Below are positions 11,780 to 23,174 of a DNA stretch of 64,000 nucleotides, piece by piece; the stretch's first letter is position 1; every line of letters begins with the position of its first letter. This DNA is from Dicyema japonicum (Eukaryota; Dicyemida; Rhombozoa; Dicyemidae). The notes beneath the pieces were generated by a model. It saw nothing but the letters and a program-made list of their open reading frames with translations. It had not been told where the DNA came from and ran no database searches. The stretch spans positions 26,639 through 90,638 of the forward strand of contig RDEW01000100.1 of NCBI GenBank assembly GCA_011109175.1, in the 5' to 3' direction. Made by a program: the position numbers and the translations under genes.

Positions 11780-12385
11780 CTGTCGACACATGGGTCGATG
11801 AAGTCACTAAGGCTCTTGTCGAATCCGATATTCCCTTGCATAAGTTGAACAGTAAAAGCTTACGAGACTTGTTTGAGAGTATTGGACATAATCTTCCCTC
11901 TACTTACGATTGCCGAAAAAGTGTAAAAAATTTATGCAGCTTGACAGAATTAAACTATTTTTGAGGTTTTATTGTCATTTATTATAGATCTGAAAAAAAA
12001 TTTCTTGATTAACGAAACTGATATCCGGGGACGGAAATATGTCAATACACTTGTTGGAAGATTTTCAGATCCCAAGAAAATATTTTTAAAATCTTGTAGT
12101 CCATTGTCTTCTGCGGCAAACTCGTCGATTGTCTGTCAGATAATTGACGATATGCAAAGGGATTTTGCGATAGATCGCGATAATTTTGTATTAATGGTAT
12201 CGGATGCAGAGACATGGTAGCTACGCACAAGTAATGAAGGTTTATACAAGAATTTGAATCATGTAACGTATTCAAGCGGTTTGTCAAAACGAACTAAGTA
12301 CAAATTCATCATCATATTATGCCAATATGAAGGTATATGTGAAATGATGAAGAAGGCAGATGAAACATATTTCACTAGAAAACGC
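11780..12385 (+). pseudogene. hAT-type transposase remnant
   Basis: Plus-strand reading gives VTKALVESDIPLHKLNSKSL, the N-terminal signature of hAT-derived proteins of the CGGBP1-associated type. After a stop near 11961 come NETDIRGRKYVNTLVGRF, IIDDMQRDFAI and LMVSDAE, then after a stop at 12218 a GLYKNLNHVTY block. These match the order of the RNase H-like transposase core with its conserved Asp in SDA. Several stops and frameshifts make it non-functional. The C-terminal half, including the dimerisation region, is missing. Confidence 0.6.
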
Positions 12386-12499
12386 TAAAGTCAAAAAAAT
12401 CAAAATTTTGAAATTTTAAAGTCAATAAAGTCAATTTTTAGGTCAAAATTTCCGATTTATAAGGTCAAAATAAAAATCGCCCTAAAATAATGACTTATC

Positions 12500-12612
12500 A
12501 ATTAACAAATTGCAATACTCGGAATATCCTTCACATAAAAACAATTCATACATTTCATGTCTTAGTTCATAGAATCGATATAAACTTTCCCCTTGAAATC
12601 CAATGAATTTCA
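12500..12612 (-). pseudogene. hAT transposase fragment (ZBED5/FAM200-like)
   Basis: The minus strand reads GESLYRFYELRHEMYE, equivalent to the conserved region after the RWLSRG motif in hAT-derived ZBED5/FAM200-type proteins. A similar stretch occurs in the hAT copy at 31289-32633 (near 32100-32170). Only about 110 bp are recognisable. Confidence 0.45.
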
Positions 12613-12999
12613 GAATGCATTAATAGATCTACTGAATATTTTAATCCCATTTCTGAACAAATTTTTGAAAAAATCCTTGATTTCAATGCACGATTTCTTG
12701 AAAAAATTGACCATTTTAACAGTTTGATAAAGTATCATCACAAATAAGACATTTTGGAATTTGTTTTTTATTGCAACAATAAAATCACGGAGACAAATAA
12801 GAAATTTATTGAAATTTGAATAACCATTCGAGACGCCTCAAGAGAGGATGAAAGATCGTCCGAGGTGGATCACAGTCAAAAGGACTTAAACAACCTAATA
12901 AAATACTATGTGAAAATATCCCATAAAGACCATAAGAATTGGCTGTCTCTTGGAATATCTCAGTAACCTTTAATTCAATTTATGCTTAGCTGGAGAGCC

Positions 13000-13190
13000 G
13001 TAAAGTGCTTTTCTCTTCGATGGACTGAGGATTTCCTCCGGGAAGGTTCGATCTTCCGCAAAATGCATCGCCCGGGAACGAGAATGTCCCCAGGAGGATG
13101 GGGTCTATCGGTCCTTTTTCGGTGGCCATTAGGTGCCCCCTGGCCGGTTCTAAATCCTTTTAATTTGGTAGACCACATAACGCAACACTA
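13000..13190. other. GC-rich stretch of unknown origin
   Basis: This is noticeably GC-richer than its surroundings and open in more than one frame on both strands. I could not match it to the repeat families in the window. Confidence 0.3.
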
Positions 13191-13274
13191 AGGATAAAAT
13201 TTACTGTAGTAATTTCAGTTTCTCAAAAATAGTTATATTTATAATATCTATTAATAAAAGAAAATATTAAATTA

Positions 13275-16200
13275 TTATAAATATTTCATTAATAAGTCAT
13301 CAATTTGGTAAGCCTAAATTTATTTAAAATAATACCAATAATGTCATCAATTCAAAATTTGTTGATTTTTCTAAAATTGAAATTGTTAAGAGTTCAGGCT
13401 GACTTTTCCACATAAAGGTACCGAATGAATGACTTTCAAGCAATTCCTTTTCACAGTTCATAAAGTAAATTCCCTTCTCGTTTACTGCCAATAGTAAGTT
13501 GGTTGGAAAAGTTAAAATTTTTGTTTGCTGAAAATTACAATAAATAAGACCCTGACTTCAAAAAACGTGGAATTGAAGAAATTAAAAGAAGAAAGTATTT
13601 TTAGAAAACACAAGGACGCCTCGTAAGAATTCATCTTCGAATCCATCAAAAGATAATCTAAAGTTTTCTAAAAATTTGCTTCAAAATTTGACCTGAGAAT
13701 ATTCTTCATAATCTTGATCTTTCTCAGCAATTTTTGGTGGATAAATTCTATCAAAATTTTTCCTAACAAATAAATAAAAGTCTACTTAACATCAGCTGTG
13801 TTTTGTAGGAATTTTCTGTCCATTCTCAGAATGAGAGCCGACAGTCTTTGAGCAGTGAATTTCGAACATTTATAATATCCACTTAAATATTTTCGCTTTT
13901 CTTGCGGAAGACAAAATCTATAGTCTGCGATTGGGTCGTCCCCCAATTTGTAATTCTTCCAAAAGTTCCGCAAAAAAAATATCTGATATTCTCCTGATGT
14001 AATATCGCTGCCACCCAAAAAATCAAAAATAAAATCATTTTCCGGAATATTTCGAACTAACGTTGGAACTATAGCAGTACCTGCCTTATGATTTCTTACA
14101 AAAAGACCATAACCTTCAAGCGATTTGAGTCCGAGACGACTGGCAATATTGTTGGACAGTTCTTTGGATTCAGTCGAGGATTCGATTTCAACAATCTAAG
14201 TAAAAGACCTATTCAACTTCTATCGTGTCATCTGGAATACTTATTTTGTGATACAAACGAGTCTTGCCGGATCGAATGGCGAGGATTTCTACACTGACGG
14301 GAGGAAATTTCCTCGGGGTTTTTCTAAAATAACCCAAAAATAGAAAACTTGAAAATTTTGCGAATTTTTTTGACTGTTGACGGAGCGAACGGATGTTGGG
14401 TGGCTTTAATAAGCGAAATGATTTTCAAAATTATTTTAGTCGAGGGGGCACAGACTCCACTGAGCAGCCAAAGCAGCTCCCATGTGTTTTTAATGGTAGT
14501 GGCATTCTTTTCAGTAGAAATCCCTGAAACGAGGAAAGTATAAACGTCGTCTCTAATTTCGATATTTCTTATCGGAAGTGTAAATATTTCACGTATGAGT
14601 TTATACGCCTCATTTATATCCAAATCTGTATTAATATATTTTTTGATTTCCGACAAATAATTCGAGGACACGTTGGTAAGAGAGTTTAAGTAAATATTCG
14701 ATTCTCCCGCAACCCCCGAGTCTTTGCGTTCATAGGACGTGCATTCCTCAAAACTTTTATTTTTCGAATTTTCAAATGGAAAATTCAGAATATTACTCCA
14801 CAACTGAAAATAAAAGAGTCACAAACATTTTCTGGAATTTCCCCCACAATAGGAAGAACATGCGATGTATTTCGGTATATTGGCTCCTCTTTTTGAGTTT
14901 TCACGTTCACCCCCAAACATGTTTTTCCTCCAATCAAATCTTCTCCAGTCGCATTAACGAGTTTATAAGTGTTAGGAATTCCTGAAATGTGATCATCAAC
15001 AACTTTGTAGCAAATCCTTTTTAAGGATAAGAAACTGAGACCTCCTTGATATCCTGTCGAAAAGAGATGAGATAAAATCGCAAATTTGAAATCCGAAAAA
15101 GGACATCATCTCAATTTTTTGCCCATTAAGAGTCCTTATGAAGCAGCACTCGTAGGGTATGTCATCTCCTCTAGAAATGAATAAAAGCACTCCGCCTGGT
15201 TTTGGAGATGTCTTGGATGACATAATAAGGGATCACGTCTATTACGTCATCAAAGTCATCAATGACGGAGATATTTGTATAATTTACAGCAATGGTGTTA
15301 TTTTTGATATGAGTATTTTGAGTTGAATATTCAAAGCACTCAAAATGACGAGAAAAAAAGTTAGGGAACTTTGTCCTAATTTTCTCCAAAGTTACCTCCA
15401 TCAGCTAAGAGGTTAATATTTAACCGATTTTACCTTGATTTTACCCGATTTTTGTATATAAGTTTCCCTTTCTTTGTACAAATTCAGGTTGACGGACAAG
15501 CCATTTCTAGCTTTTTTTGAGTTGAAAGAAAAAAAGCTGTCAAAGTGGTTTTCAGCCTGTTTAGCGTCAAATGACTGGTATTTCACGAAATAGTCGTTAG
15601 AAACGATTTCCAGGAGATCGTGTTCCTTGAAATCAGTAACAAAATACTTTAAAGCAGTGATTCCTTGATTTCAAAAAGTCCAAAACCTGTTCATATGTAA
15701 TCAAAAGTGCAGTGTGGTCGTCAGACAATATCTCCCAGGGATCCATCAACTCTCTTTGGAAGATCAAACTCCAATTTGGACTAAATGAGTCTATCCCCTG
15801 TTCTGAGCTCAGTATTTCACAACGACAAATCGCATCAAATACGAATCCGTCACAGTTTCCAAGTGAGGAAATCTGCAAGTAACTCATAGACTACATTATC
15901 GAGATAGTGGATATAAAGAGCAAAGTTTTCCGAAGAGAATAGTCCCAATTTCTTGCGGAGAATTTCGCAGACATCTCGAGAAGTTGCTGAAAAATTAATC
16001 TCCACAAAAATCTGATCTATTCCAGGGACTTTGACTCCCAGTGTCGGAACAGAAAGCTTATCCACCGCCTGAAGTTGGATGAATCAAATATTGACCTGAA
16101 CTTCGACCAATGACGTGGGGAATGTCCGTAGTTTGTTTTTTGAGTCCAACAATCTTTGGAGAGCAAATTTTGCCATTTTGTGCACCTTTTTCGAGAAAAA

Positions 16201-19200
16201 ATCTTCTAAACGTTGAAAAACCTTAATTTTCAGTTTGGAAACAACTTTGTCAGACGGATTGAATGATATACACGCCAGGGATATCATTTTCCAGGCCTTT
16301 GCAGAAACCTCTGGTGAAAGGGACGTCAACTTTAACAGAAAAACTATTTCGGCATAAAGGATGTCCCTGAAATAAAGTTTCCTCGAAACCTGAGATCCCT
16401 CATTAATAGACAGTTGCAAATCATGAATTGCACCTTTTCTAAATCGGAAGATGGTCTGTCGACAAAGTTTAACCACTTTTTTCGATCCATGTCCTTTTTT
16501 GGGGCAATCGTAAGAAAGTTATCATTCACTTCCTTACTCACGTGTCTAATGAACTGACATATTGTCACGAATTACCCTTTTGTTGTTTAGAAGTTTGGAG
16601 ATTAGTGGATCCGGTTCCAAGCCAACGAACCTCAGGAGGACTTTCCAAATTTGCTTTGCAATCTAAAAATCATCAAATGTCCCTTCCTTTAGGTCGAATG
16701 AATTTAATTCGCTAACAAATGGATGGATTTGTTCGGGCAGAGCATCAGAGAGTCTTTCAGTCAATGGGAGTCTCAAAATAATCTCCTCCGCCATAAATAA
16801 ATTCGAATTTTGGGCCTAAAATACATTTTTTTGAAAACCAAAATTTTAGTTGCCAAAAATGATCTGATCACAGCTTGTAGGAGAGTCACAGAAGATAAAA
16901 CTTTTTTCAACTTCTAAAAACTTAAATTTAAAGTCAACAAAATCTTTGTTCTTCAAAAAGGAGCGAATTTTGGACTGAATTAAGACTATCGCCTTTTTCT
17001 GTCGCTTATCAAAGCTTCTGCGGAACTCTTCCAGCAAAAGAAAGTTTTTTATGGTGGTTTGCAGAAAAACAACATTCTGCATGGTTTCTTTTATGAACCT
17101 TCTCTGAATGGTGCTCTTAATTAAGCTTTGAATCGAAATCACATAATCGGTTAATTTTTGTTCCCTGTTCCTTTCCATCAAATTGTAGTCAGCTTCCTTG
17201 AATGCTTAAATGAGGATAACTCGAATAAAGATCCTTTGGTATCCGATTTGGAAACTTTCTGGGTGGATTATGTCCTTGCAAATGCCAAAACTGATTTCCT
17301 TTTGTTTCTCCAAGTCGTAATCTTCGATTTGAAGGGACAATTTATGATCGAGTAGAATTTTGAAGCGCGAAATAAAAGTTGCCAAGTTATGGCGAATTGG
17401 GTAGCCCATTTTTCTGATTTTGATGGTTTCCATCATTCCAGAGTATCTTAACTGTCTCAGACAAATTTGGCGACAGAATTTCTAAAATTAACCCCCATAC
17501 TCAACGTTTTTGACTTTCTCCTCATTTGGTTTAATGCATCGGACGTAAAAGGGGTTGGCTTTGTTGAGCATAACGATGAGCTTATCCAGAGATTTCTTAA
17601 ATTGCTGGGCGATACATGGAGGTCTTATCTTCTCTTCGAGCTTTAAGTTTAATTAAATTGTAAACTTGGTGGATTTCCTTCTGGAAAAGCTTGAGAAGAA
17701 ACTCGTTCTTGGAAGTGGCTATAACCTCGGCCATGTAACGACTGAAACTGTCCCTGTTTTTCTCAAGAAAATCTCATAAATTAAAATTAGACTTTTCGTT
17801 TCGTAAATAATCATTCCTGCAAAGTGCTTGACAGCAAAGAAACTGTCGGCGTCAGATTTTGAGCGAACATATCTGGGGGACGCGAAATGAGTCTGGTTCA
17901 TTTTCATAAGAAGGGATTCGTCCGTCCCCTGAAATAAATAAATTGCCAAACCTTGGGAAATATACTTTCTTCGTTGATGAGAGTAAAAATATTGAGTTTT
18001 TCCTCAGCCAGCAAGTCAAGCACTATTTGGTTATCTTCAAAGTTTATATTCTTCCAATCAATCCCTTCTTGCGAATATTCGGCCTATTTTGAAACTACTC
18101 TCTTAACCTGCTCCAACTTAAACACGTGGTTGATGAAAAATTGGTGGAGTTTCTCATTGGCGTAATTTATGCATAATTGTTCAAAACTAAATTAAAGCAT
18201 CAAATAAATATTTTAATTTAAATGCAATATAAAATTTATAAAATTATTAATTTTTAATTTATTTATATATCATTTAATTTAGTTTTACCTGTTGTTTTCG
18301 AAACATTCAAAACCGTAAATATCGAGGATTCCAATTGAAGATGAAGTTAATGAAACACCTCTAGGATTATGGTCTGAATCCCATCTCAGTGTGTTGTTCA
18401 CAGAATCAATCAGAAAATCAAAAATTCGATAATAAATTCTCTTTGCTAGGGCATCACGACCATTCACAGCGGCGTTCTGAGATAATTGGCACACCACTGT
18501 TTCTGCACGTGCAGCTGTTATTTTGGCTTTTGTCAAAGCAGCTTTAAAATTATCCAAATCAATCTATTTTTGTCTAACTTTAGTTACCTTCAAAAATTCT
18601 GTGGATTTATTCAAAGCCTCAACGTTTAACACTTTAATTGGAAGGTTCCCGTAGTTTTGATCTATGGTTCCCTGGTTAATTTACCGAACGTGATTTGTCC
18701 GATGTGGAGGATCGCGGCCAGGAGGCGGACAATTTCTGTTTGGTTTTGGGGACTGATCCTAAGAATGTTCATCGCGGAACGGACGTTCTTATATTCCTCT
18801 TGATACTTTTCTGGGTTTACCATGTTCTGGGGGACTCAATGCGCTGACAACCTGGTTCATTAAGTAATTGTAATTTTCTGGATCTGTCAGGGAGAGCTTT
18901 TGTTTCTCTGTGTCTTCCATGCCGTACAGAATATCATAGAATATGTGATAAGAGCTCTCATCACGCGCCTTGAAATGATTCGCAATGTGACCTGGTAGCA
19001 AACTCTGCATTTCTCGAGCAAATATTGGTATATTACCGCAGTTTTTATAACTCCTTTGCTGTCGAGGATCACTTTGACATACTTTCCAAAGCGAGAGGAG
19101 TTATCGTTCCGAATGGTCTTGGAATTCCCGAAGGCTCAAGATAAAAACTAAAATAACCTTCGATTAGGGGGTTTGCTGAAATTAAATGTTTCTCAATTTC

Positions 19201-19830
19201 CGACTTTTGATTGTTTAAATAAGCCAAATATTGTATCATCAGCTTAGTCGACTCGGTCTTCCCTGATCCCGATTCTCCACTACACAAGGTCAGTACTCCA
19301 CGTGCCTTATTATTATACACTGATCCTCTGAGTGGCTCATAATATTTTTATAAGCTGCGTTGGTTATTGCGAAAATGTGTGGCTTCTCCTCCCCGATTTT
19401 TTTGTTTCTGTACCTCCACATTGAGTGTTCACTGTAAATCGGCAAGGGTTTGTAGGGATTTATCGAAATTAAAATATTTCCCGTGTACGTCTAACGCTGA
19501 CTAAATCCAGTACATAGATAGTGTCCTTTTTGTACCGAATGTGAAGATTTCGGATGACCGAAGCCTCAGACATATCTTCGAGGAGTATCATATCGTCGAT
19601 CTCTTCTGTGCGGGACATTGGAATCAACCTTGAAAAGTCATCAATCCAATAATTCTATAAATAAATACTTACATTACCTTATCATCGTCATCAAATACCA
19701 TAACACGATTATTTTCAACCTTAGCAATCTTCCCCCAATGGGTATCTCGAACTCGCTTACTTTTGCGGGAATTATAAACACATTGTCTCCCTAAAATATT
19801 TTTAACTTTTACAGATTTTATCTGCGCCAT
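13275..19830 (-). CDS. Myosin VII heavy chain (unconventional myosin, MyTH4-FERM tail)
   Basis: This is an actin motor gene. It starts at ATG 19830 (MAQIKS, then a 22-nt intron) and ends at TAA 13275. Visible in order: an N-terminal SH3-like segment; P-loop [10 protein letters not shown] (about 19260); switch [11 protein letters not shown]; switch [17 protein letters not shown]-type motif [30 protein letters not shown]-like repeats (16900-17160); a first MyTH4 and FERM (15400-16800); a second MyTH4 with [12 protein letters not shown] and [14 protein letters not shown] (14350-14600); and a second FERM ending [11 protein letters not shown]. This arrangement is that of class VII. At least fifteen introns can be placed, mostly 20-26 nt (for example 19655-19677, 19135-19157, 18827-18851, 17197-17220), plus one of 102 bp. 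One join near 17505 needs a one-base shift in an A-run. Tail exon boundaries are less certain than those of the motor. The family moves on actin and anchors adhesion or cytoskeletal cargo. Confidence 0.9.
18187..18288 (-). other. Unusually long (102 bp) intron in the myosin gene
   Basis: The GT..AG intron joins GFECFENN to [11 protein letters not shown] in frame. It is four to five times longer than the other placed introns. Its two ends are near inverted repeats: CTAAATTAAA at the plus-strand left end, with the complementary TTTAATTTAG at the right end, and the similarity continues inward about 30 bp. Confidence 0.7.
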
Positions 19831-20569
19831 TGCAACTATGATTTTTTAGATATTTATACTTTAGTAACTGTAATATATTCGATTATTAATTTTGTTAATT
19901 TTATTTCCTCATAATTTATTTTTTAATTAATTTTAATAAAAAATAGTTTAAGAGCATATGTTAAAGACATTGCACTTTATTTGGCTCATTAGGTTTTATT
20001 AGTAAAATCAATTTATGGATTCATTAAAATAATTGTTCAGTTACTTTAATGCTTCTCTGATAGATTCGATTTATTAATTATTTTTATAAATTTTATAAAA
20101 TCAATTTTTGTGGCAAATTCAAACACTTTGAAGGTTGCATATTGCCGATAATATTGATGCATTTATTTTAGATTTATTAATATTATTATTAAAAATCACT
20201 TTCACAGAACCAAAGAACGTTATATTTACTAAGGTCCCGTTTACCCATTGTGCATCACAGAACCAAAGAACATATATTTACTAAGGTCCCGTCACACGTT
20301 TTAGGTTTGAATTTTATTAAAACCGAGGATTGATGAAAATTAATAATTCAAGGTAGGTGGTTTCATCAAAGTTACTCAAATATGGCCAGACGGGATTAGA
20401 CCCCAGATATTCGATACTTTCTTATTTCAAAAACTATGCATTTCCGATTTCCAATGAGTCCATTAAGAAGGGAATTCGAGAGATTTTGGAGACTAGGATC
20501 ACTTAATTTAGCGAGACGATCGGTTATATTACATAAGCATTGAGCCTATTAGAACCATGCTATAGAGCA
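19831..20569. other. Upstream region of the myosin gene, AT-rich
   Basis: This should contain the myosin promoter, but no specific element is identifiable. A short near-duplicate (cacagaaccaaagaac and taaggtcccgt) occurs twice between 20203 and 20300. Confidence 0.35.
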
Positions 20570-20640
20570 GTGTTTCTCAACCTTTTTTTCGTATTGCCTC
20601 TAGAAAAAAATTTCGCTTAGTCAATAATTTATCGCCCCCT
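20570..20640 (+). mobile_element. Solo hAT terminus
   Basis: The sequence CAGTGTTTCTCAACCTTTTT matches the terminus of the complete hAT copy at 31289-32633 and the well-known CAGTGGTTCTCAAC-type hAT ends. I found no partner end nearby. Confidence 0.5.
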
Positions 20641-20959
20641 ATAATAAGTATAGATATTAATGCTATAATTAATTGTTTTTTTAATAAAAAATTGTTAATG
20701 TGACCCTTGACCTCTGTGAAGGTTTACAAGATGCTCTATATTTGGGATTTTTAGTAAGTGCTACTCTGATATCCACTTTTTCGCAGATACTTAATTATTC
20801 CGCTTCTTACTCACCATATGGTTAGGTAAACTGAACAATAATTCCTCATTAAAATTACAGTTATCGTCAAAAATATCTATGGTTTAAACAGAAAGTCCTC
20901 AACTAAGTGATTCCAGTTCTTAAGTGAAACGTATCCTTTCCCAGCATTATTTCCATCAA

Positions 20960-21145
20960 TATCCGAACCCCTCATTATGGTCCTGTGTTCAAATCTCGCT
21001 GATGTACATTCCGGCGGAAGGTTACACGCATCTATGATGCTTTTTGGCATGACAAGTGATGCTTCACTGCGGAACCTAATTGTCTAAATAGGACTGACTC
21101 AAGACAAAGAAAAAAGATGTTAAAGAACATTTCTTGGTTACTTCC
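20960..21145 (+). mobile_element. SINE copy, degraded
   Basis: A plus-strand copy of the tRNA-derived SINE. It has a B-box-like gtgttcaaatctcgctg, the core gttacacgcatctatgatgc, actgcggaacctaattgtct and the AAGACAAAGAAAAAA tract. The 3' hairpin end is not recognisable. Confidence 0.6.
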
Positions 21146-21285
21146 TCCCTTTCGACGATAGTCACTATAACTTCGTGGGGAACTATTTTCCTACTATAAA
21201 TCTCTGGGTTTCCCTATAAATGAAGGAAACCAGAGATCAATCTGTGTATCATGTGTGGTACATAAATCGAAAGGTGGAACAGAAA

Positions 21286-21372
21286 CAGAAAGCTCATTTA
21301 CGGACGCTTTTATATTCCTCTTGATACTTTTCTAGGTTTACCATGCTATGGGGGACTCCAGAAAGCTCATTT
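21286..21372. repeat. 59-bp copy of myosin exon/intron sequence flanked by 14-bp direct repeats
   Basis: Bases 21300-21358 copy 18779-18837 of the myosin gene with five differences. The segment includes part of the 25-nt intron at 18827-18851, so it was copied from DNA or unspliced RNA. It is bracketed by perfect 14-bp direct repeats CAGAAAGCTCATTT (21286-21299 and 21359-21372). Confidence 0.8.
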
Positions 21373-22324
21373 GCCTGAAAGCTTACAGTCAAAATTAAAT
21401 TATTAACCCCAGTTTCACTAACATGTAGGAAACTTCAACCGTCAAAAACGTGCCGCTAAGACAGGACGCTCCCAGAGATCCATTACTTTTACGTCGATCC
21501 CTGGTGGTCTAGGGCAAGCAAAGAAATTATAATTAATCTCCCAGCCAAGGAGAGAGGATGTCCACATCGTGAACGAGAAAGTTTCACCTTGACGGTAGAA
21601 GTTCTGAAGCGCTTATCTAGGGAGGTCTGTGCTCCAGTATCTTGTTCACTTGAGGGTTCGGCCCGCGTAAACAATGTAAATATTGAAAATTGATTAAAAT
21701 ATTAACAAAATATCTTCTTAAGGAGACTTTTTGGACAACTATGGGTTTGGACCATTTCATCACGGTCCACTTTAAAATAATCCAATGGCCTCTTGTGCTA
21801 TCCTAAGAATTCTTAGGTATCCAACCGAGGATAAATCTCTTTGATCCTTTCAGTAAGTCCTATATTTCTCCACGAAATGCCGACTTAGTTCATATGTGAG
21901 AAAATCATGCTCTTAAAGATTTTCTTGATTACCATTAATTGAATATATGCACAAGAACCGTGGATTCCATGAGGAAACAATGGTTCCACGTGTTGCTACG
22001 TTTCTGTGAAGAACCCGGAAACCCATTGCCCACGCAGTGGAATACCGATCAGTCTTAAAGAAGGATGCCCAGATCGAGTTCCTCTGTATTCATTTGTGGA
22101 GGCTCTACCGTTTTACAGATGAGACAATGGAAGACCATGTAAAATGACTCTGGGATTGTTGAAAGCTGGGATCGCTTAATTAGTTTTTTTTAGCATCTTT
22201 CTTGGTTATCTAGGAATTATTTATTGAAAAGACACACACTTCATTTTAGAAAAAAAACAGGATCTAATGGTGCATCTGCATGACTACTCATTAATCACTG
22301 AATGTTCCAAGACATCACGAGTGC

Positions 22325-22470
22325 TCTTAACTTCATTTCTTTTGTTGGGTGTGATTCCCTGAGATAACCCGGTTCCGCTCTGATGCATCACTGATTAATG
22401 GGTCACTCGTCGATCCTTGAAGCATTGTAGATGCGCGGAACCCGGCGAGATTCAAACCAAAAACTATATA
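22325..22470 (-). mobile_element. SINE copy, partial
   Basis: The minus-strand SINE core is recognisable from gataacccggttccgct, gggtcactcgtcgatcc, gcattgtagatgcgcggaacc and the B-box remnant ggcgagattcaaacc. It is truncated at both ends. Confidence 0.55.
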
Positions 22471-22571
22471 GACGTTGTATGACATCACCATCCGACTCAA
22501 ATCTGCTTAATTTATATTAAAATTGCTTAATTTACATTAAAAATTTAATTTTAAAATTAAATCAAAAATAA

Positions 22572-23135
22572 ATGACGTCTAATTTGGATGCCTTCTTGAC
22601 TTGGTGTGGGCACTGTCCCCTTATTATAGGGTTTATACTCTTAGTGAGTGCGTACAAGAAAAACAGAAATTCAGTAACAACCCGGTTTATTTTAAAGGCC
22701 ATTTTTCTGTTTGGGGAAGTCATCAACGAGATAATTAGTCTCACTCTGAAAGCTTTGATCAACGACCCCCGCCCTTCGAAGGATGGAGTTTATCTCTCTC
22801 CCCAGAGAGGGGTACTATCCGGAATGCCCTCTGGTCACTCGATGTTTATTTGGTTCTTTGTGAGTTTCCAGTACAACGAGATATATTTTCGGTAATCGAT
22901 CTTTTTTTAATAGCCTAGATTCAAAAAATCGATATTTAGGGCTTCCTTGAACTTATTGGCGCTGCTAAATCTATCTTTAGCAGTTTCTTACAGCAGACTT
23001 CACTTTCAATACCATAGTTTGTCTCAGGTGGCAGTTGGAGCGGTTCTGGGAGCTATATTCGGTATTTTTTGGCAGTTCTACCACCAGAAATTAATTGATT
23101 TTTTAGTTGCCACGAGACAATATTTTAAAATTTGA
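22572..23135 (+). CDS. Dolichyldiphosphatase-like PAP2 family phosphatase
   Basis: The enzyme family removes a phosphate from dolichyl diphosphate at the ER membrane, recycling the lipid carrier for N-glycosylation. The PAP2 signature is complete: LKALINDPRP (C1), GMPSGHSMF (C2) and SYSRLHFQYHSLSQ (C3), the last resembling the SRVYLLYHTWSQ form of animal dolichyldiphosphatases. Several hydrophobic membrane spans surround them. Two exons (22572-22891 and 22919-23135) are joined by a 27-nt GT..AG intron, giving 178 residues, shorter than the roughly 240 of vertebrate homologues. The start is the first ATG in the open frame. The nearest gene upstream is the divergently transcribed myosin VII, 2.7 kb away. 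A TIR element begins 40 bp downstream. Confidence 0.85.
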
Positions 23136-23174
23136 CTAATACTTTAATTCAAAAATGATTTTTATATTTGTAAA

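Larger units (their letters stand above)
10303..12484 (+). mobile_element. hAT-like DNA transposon relic with TIRs and inserted LINE piece
   Basis: The element begins TAGGGCGATTTTT at 10303 and ends with the inverted form AAAAATCGCCCTA at 12484. Copies of AAAGTCAAAA, which resemble subterminal transposase sites, lie near both ends. The interior carries a decayed transposase related to hAT-type proteins (separate entry). A LINE segment (10404-11364) lies inside and is flanked by a direct duplication of about 65 bp of element sequence. No clean 8-bp target duplication is visible. The nearest candidate is ataataac against ataatgac, offset by two bases. Confidence 0.6.

Noticed and set aside
13000-13190. 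GC-rich ORFs on both strands as a small gene
   Set aside because: Neither frame shows a domain, start context or in-frame neighbouring exon; retained only as an unexplained GC-rich stretch.
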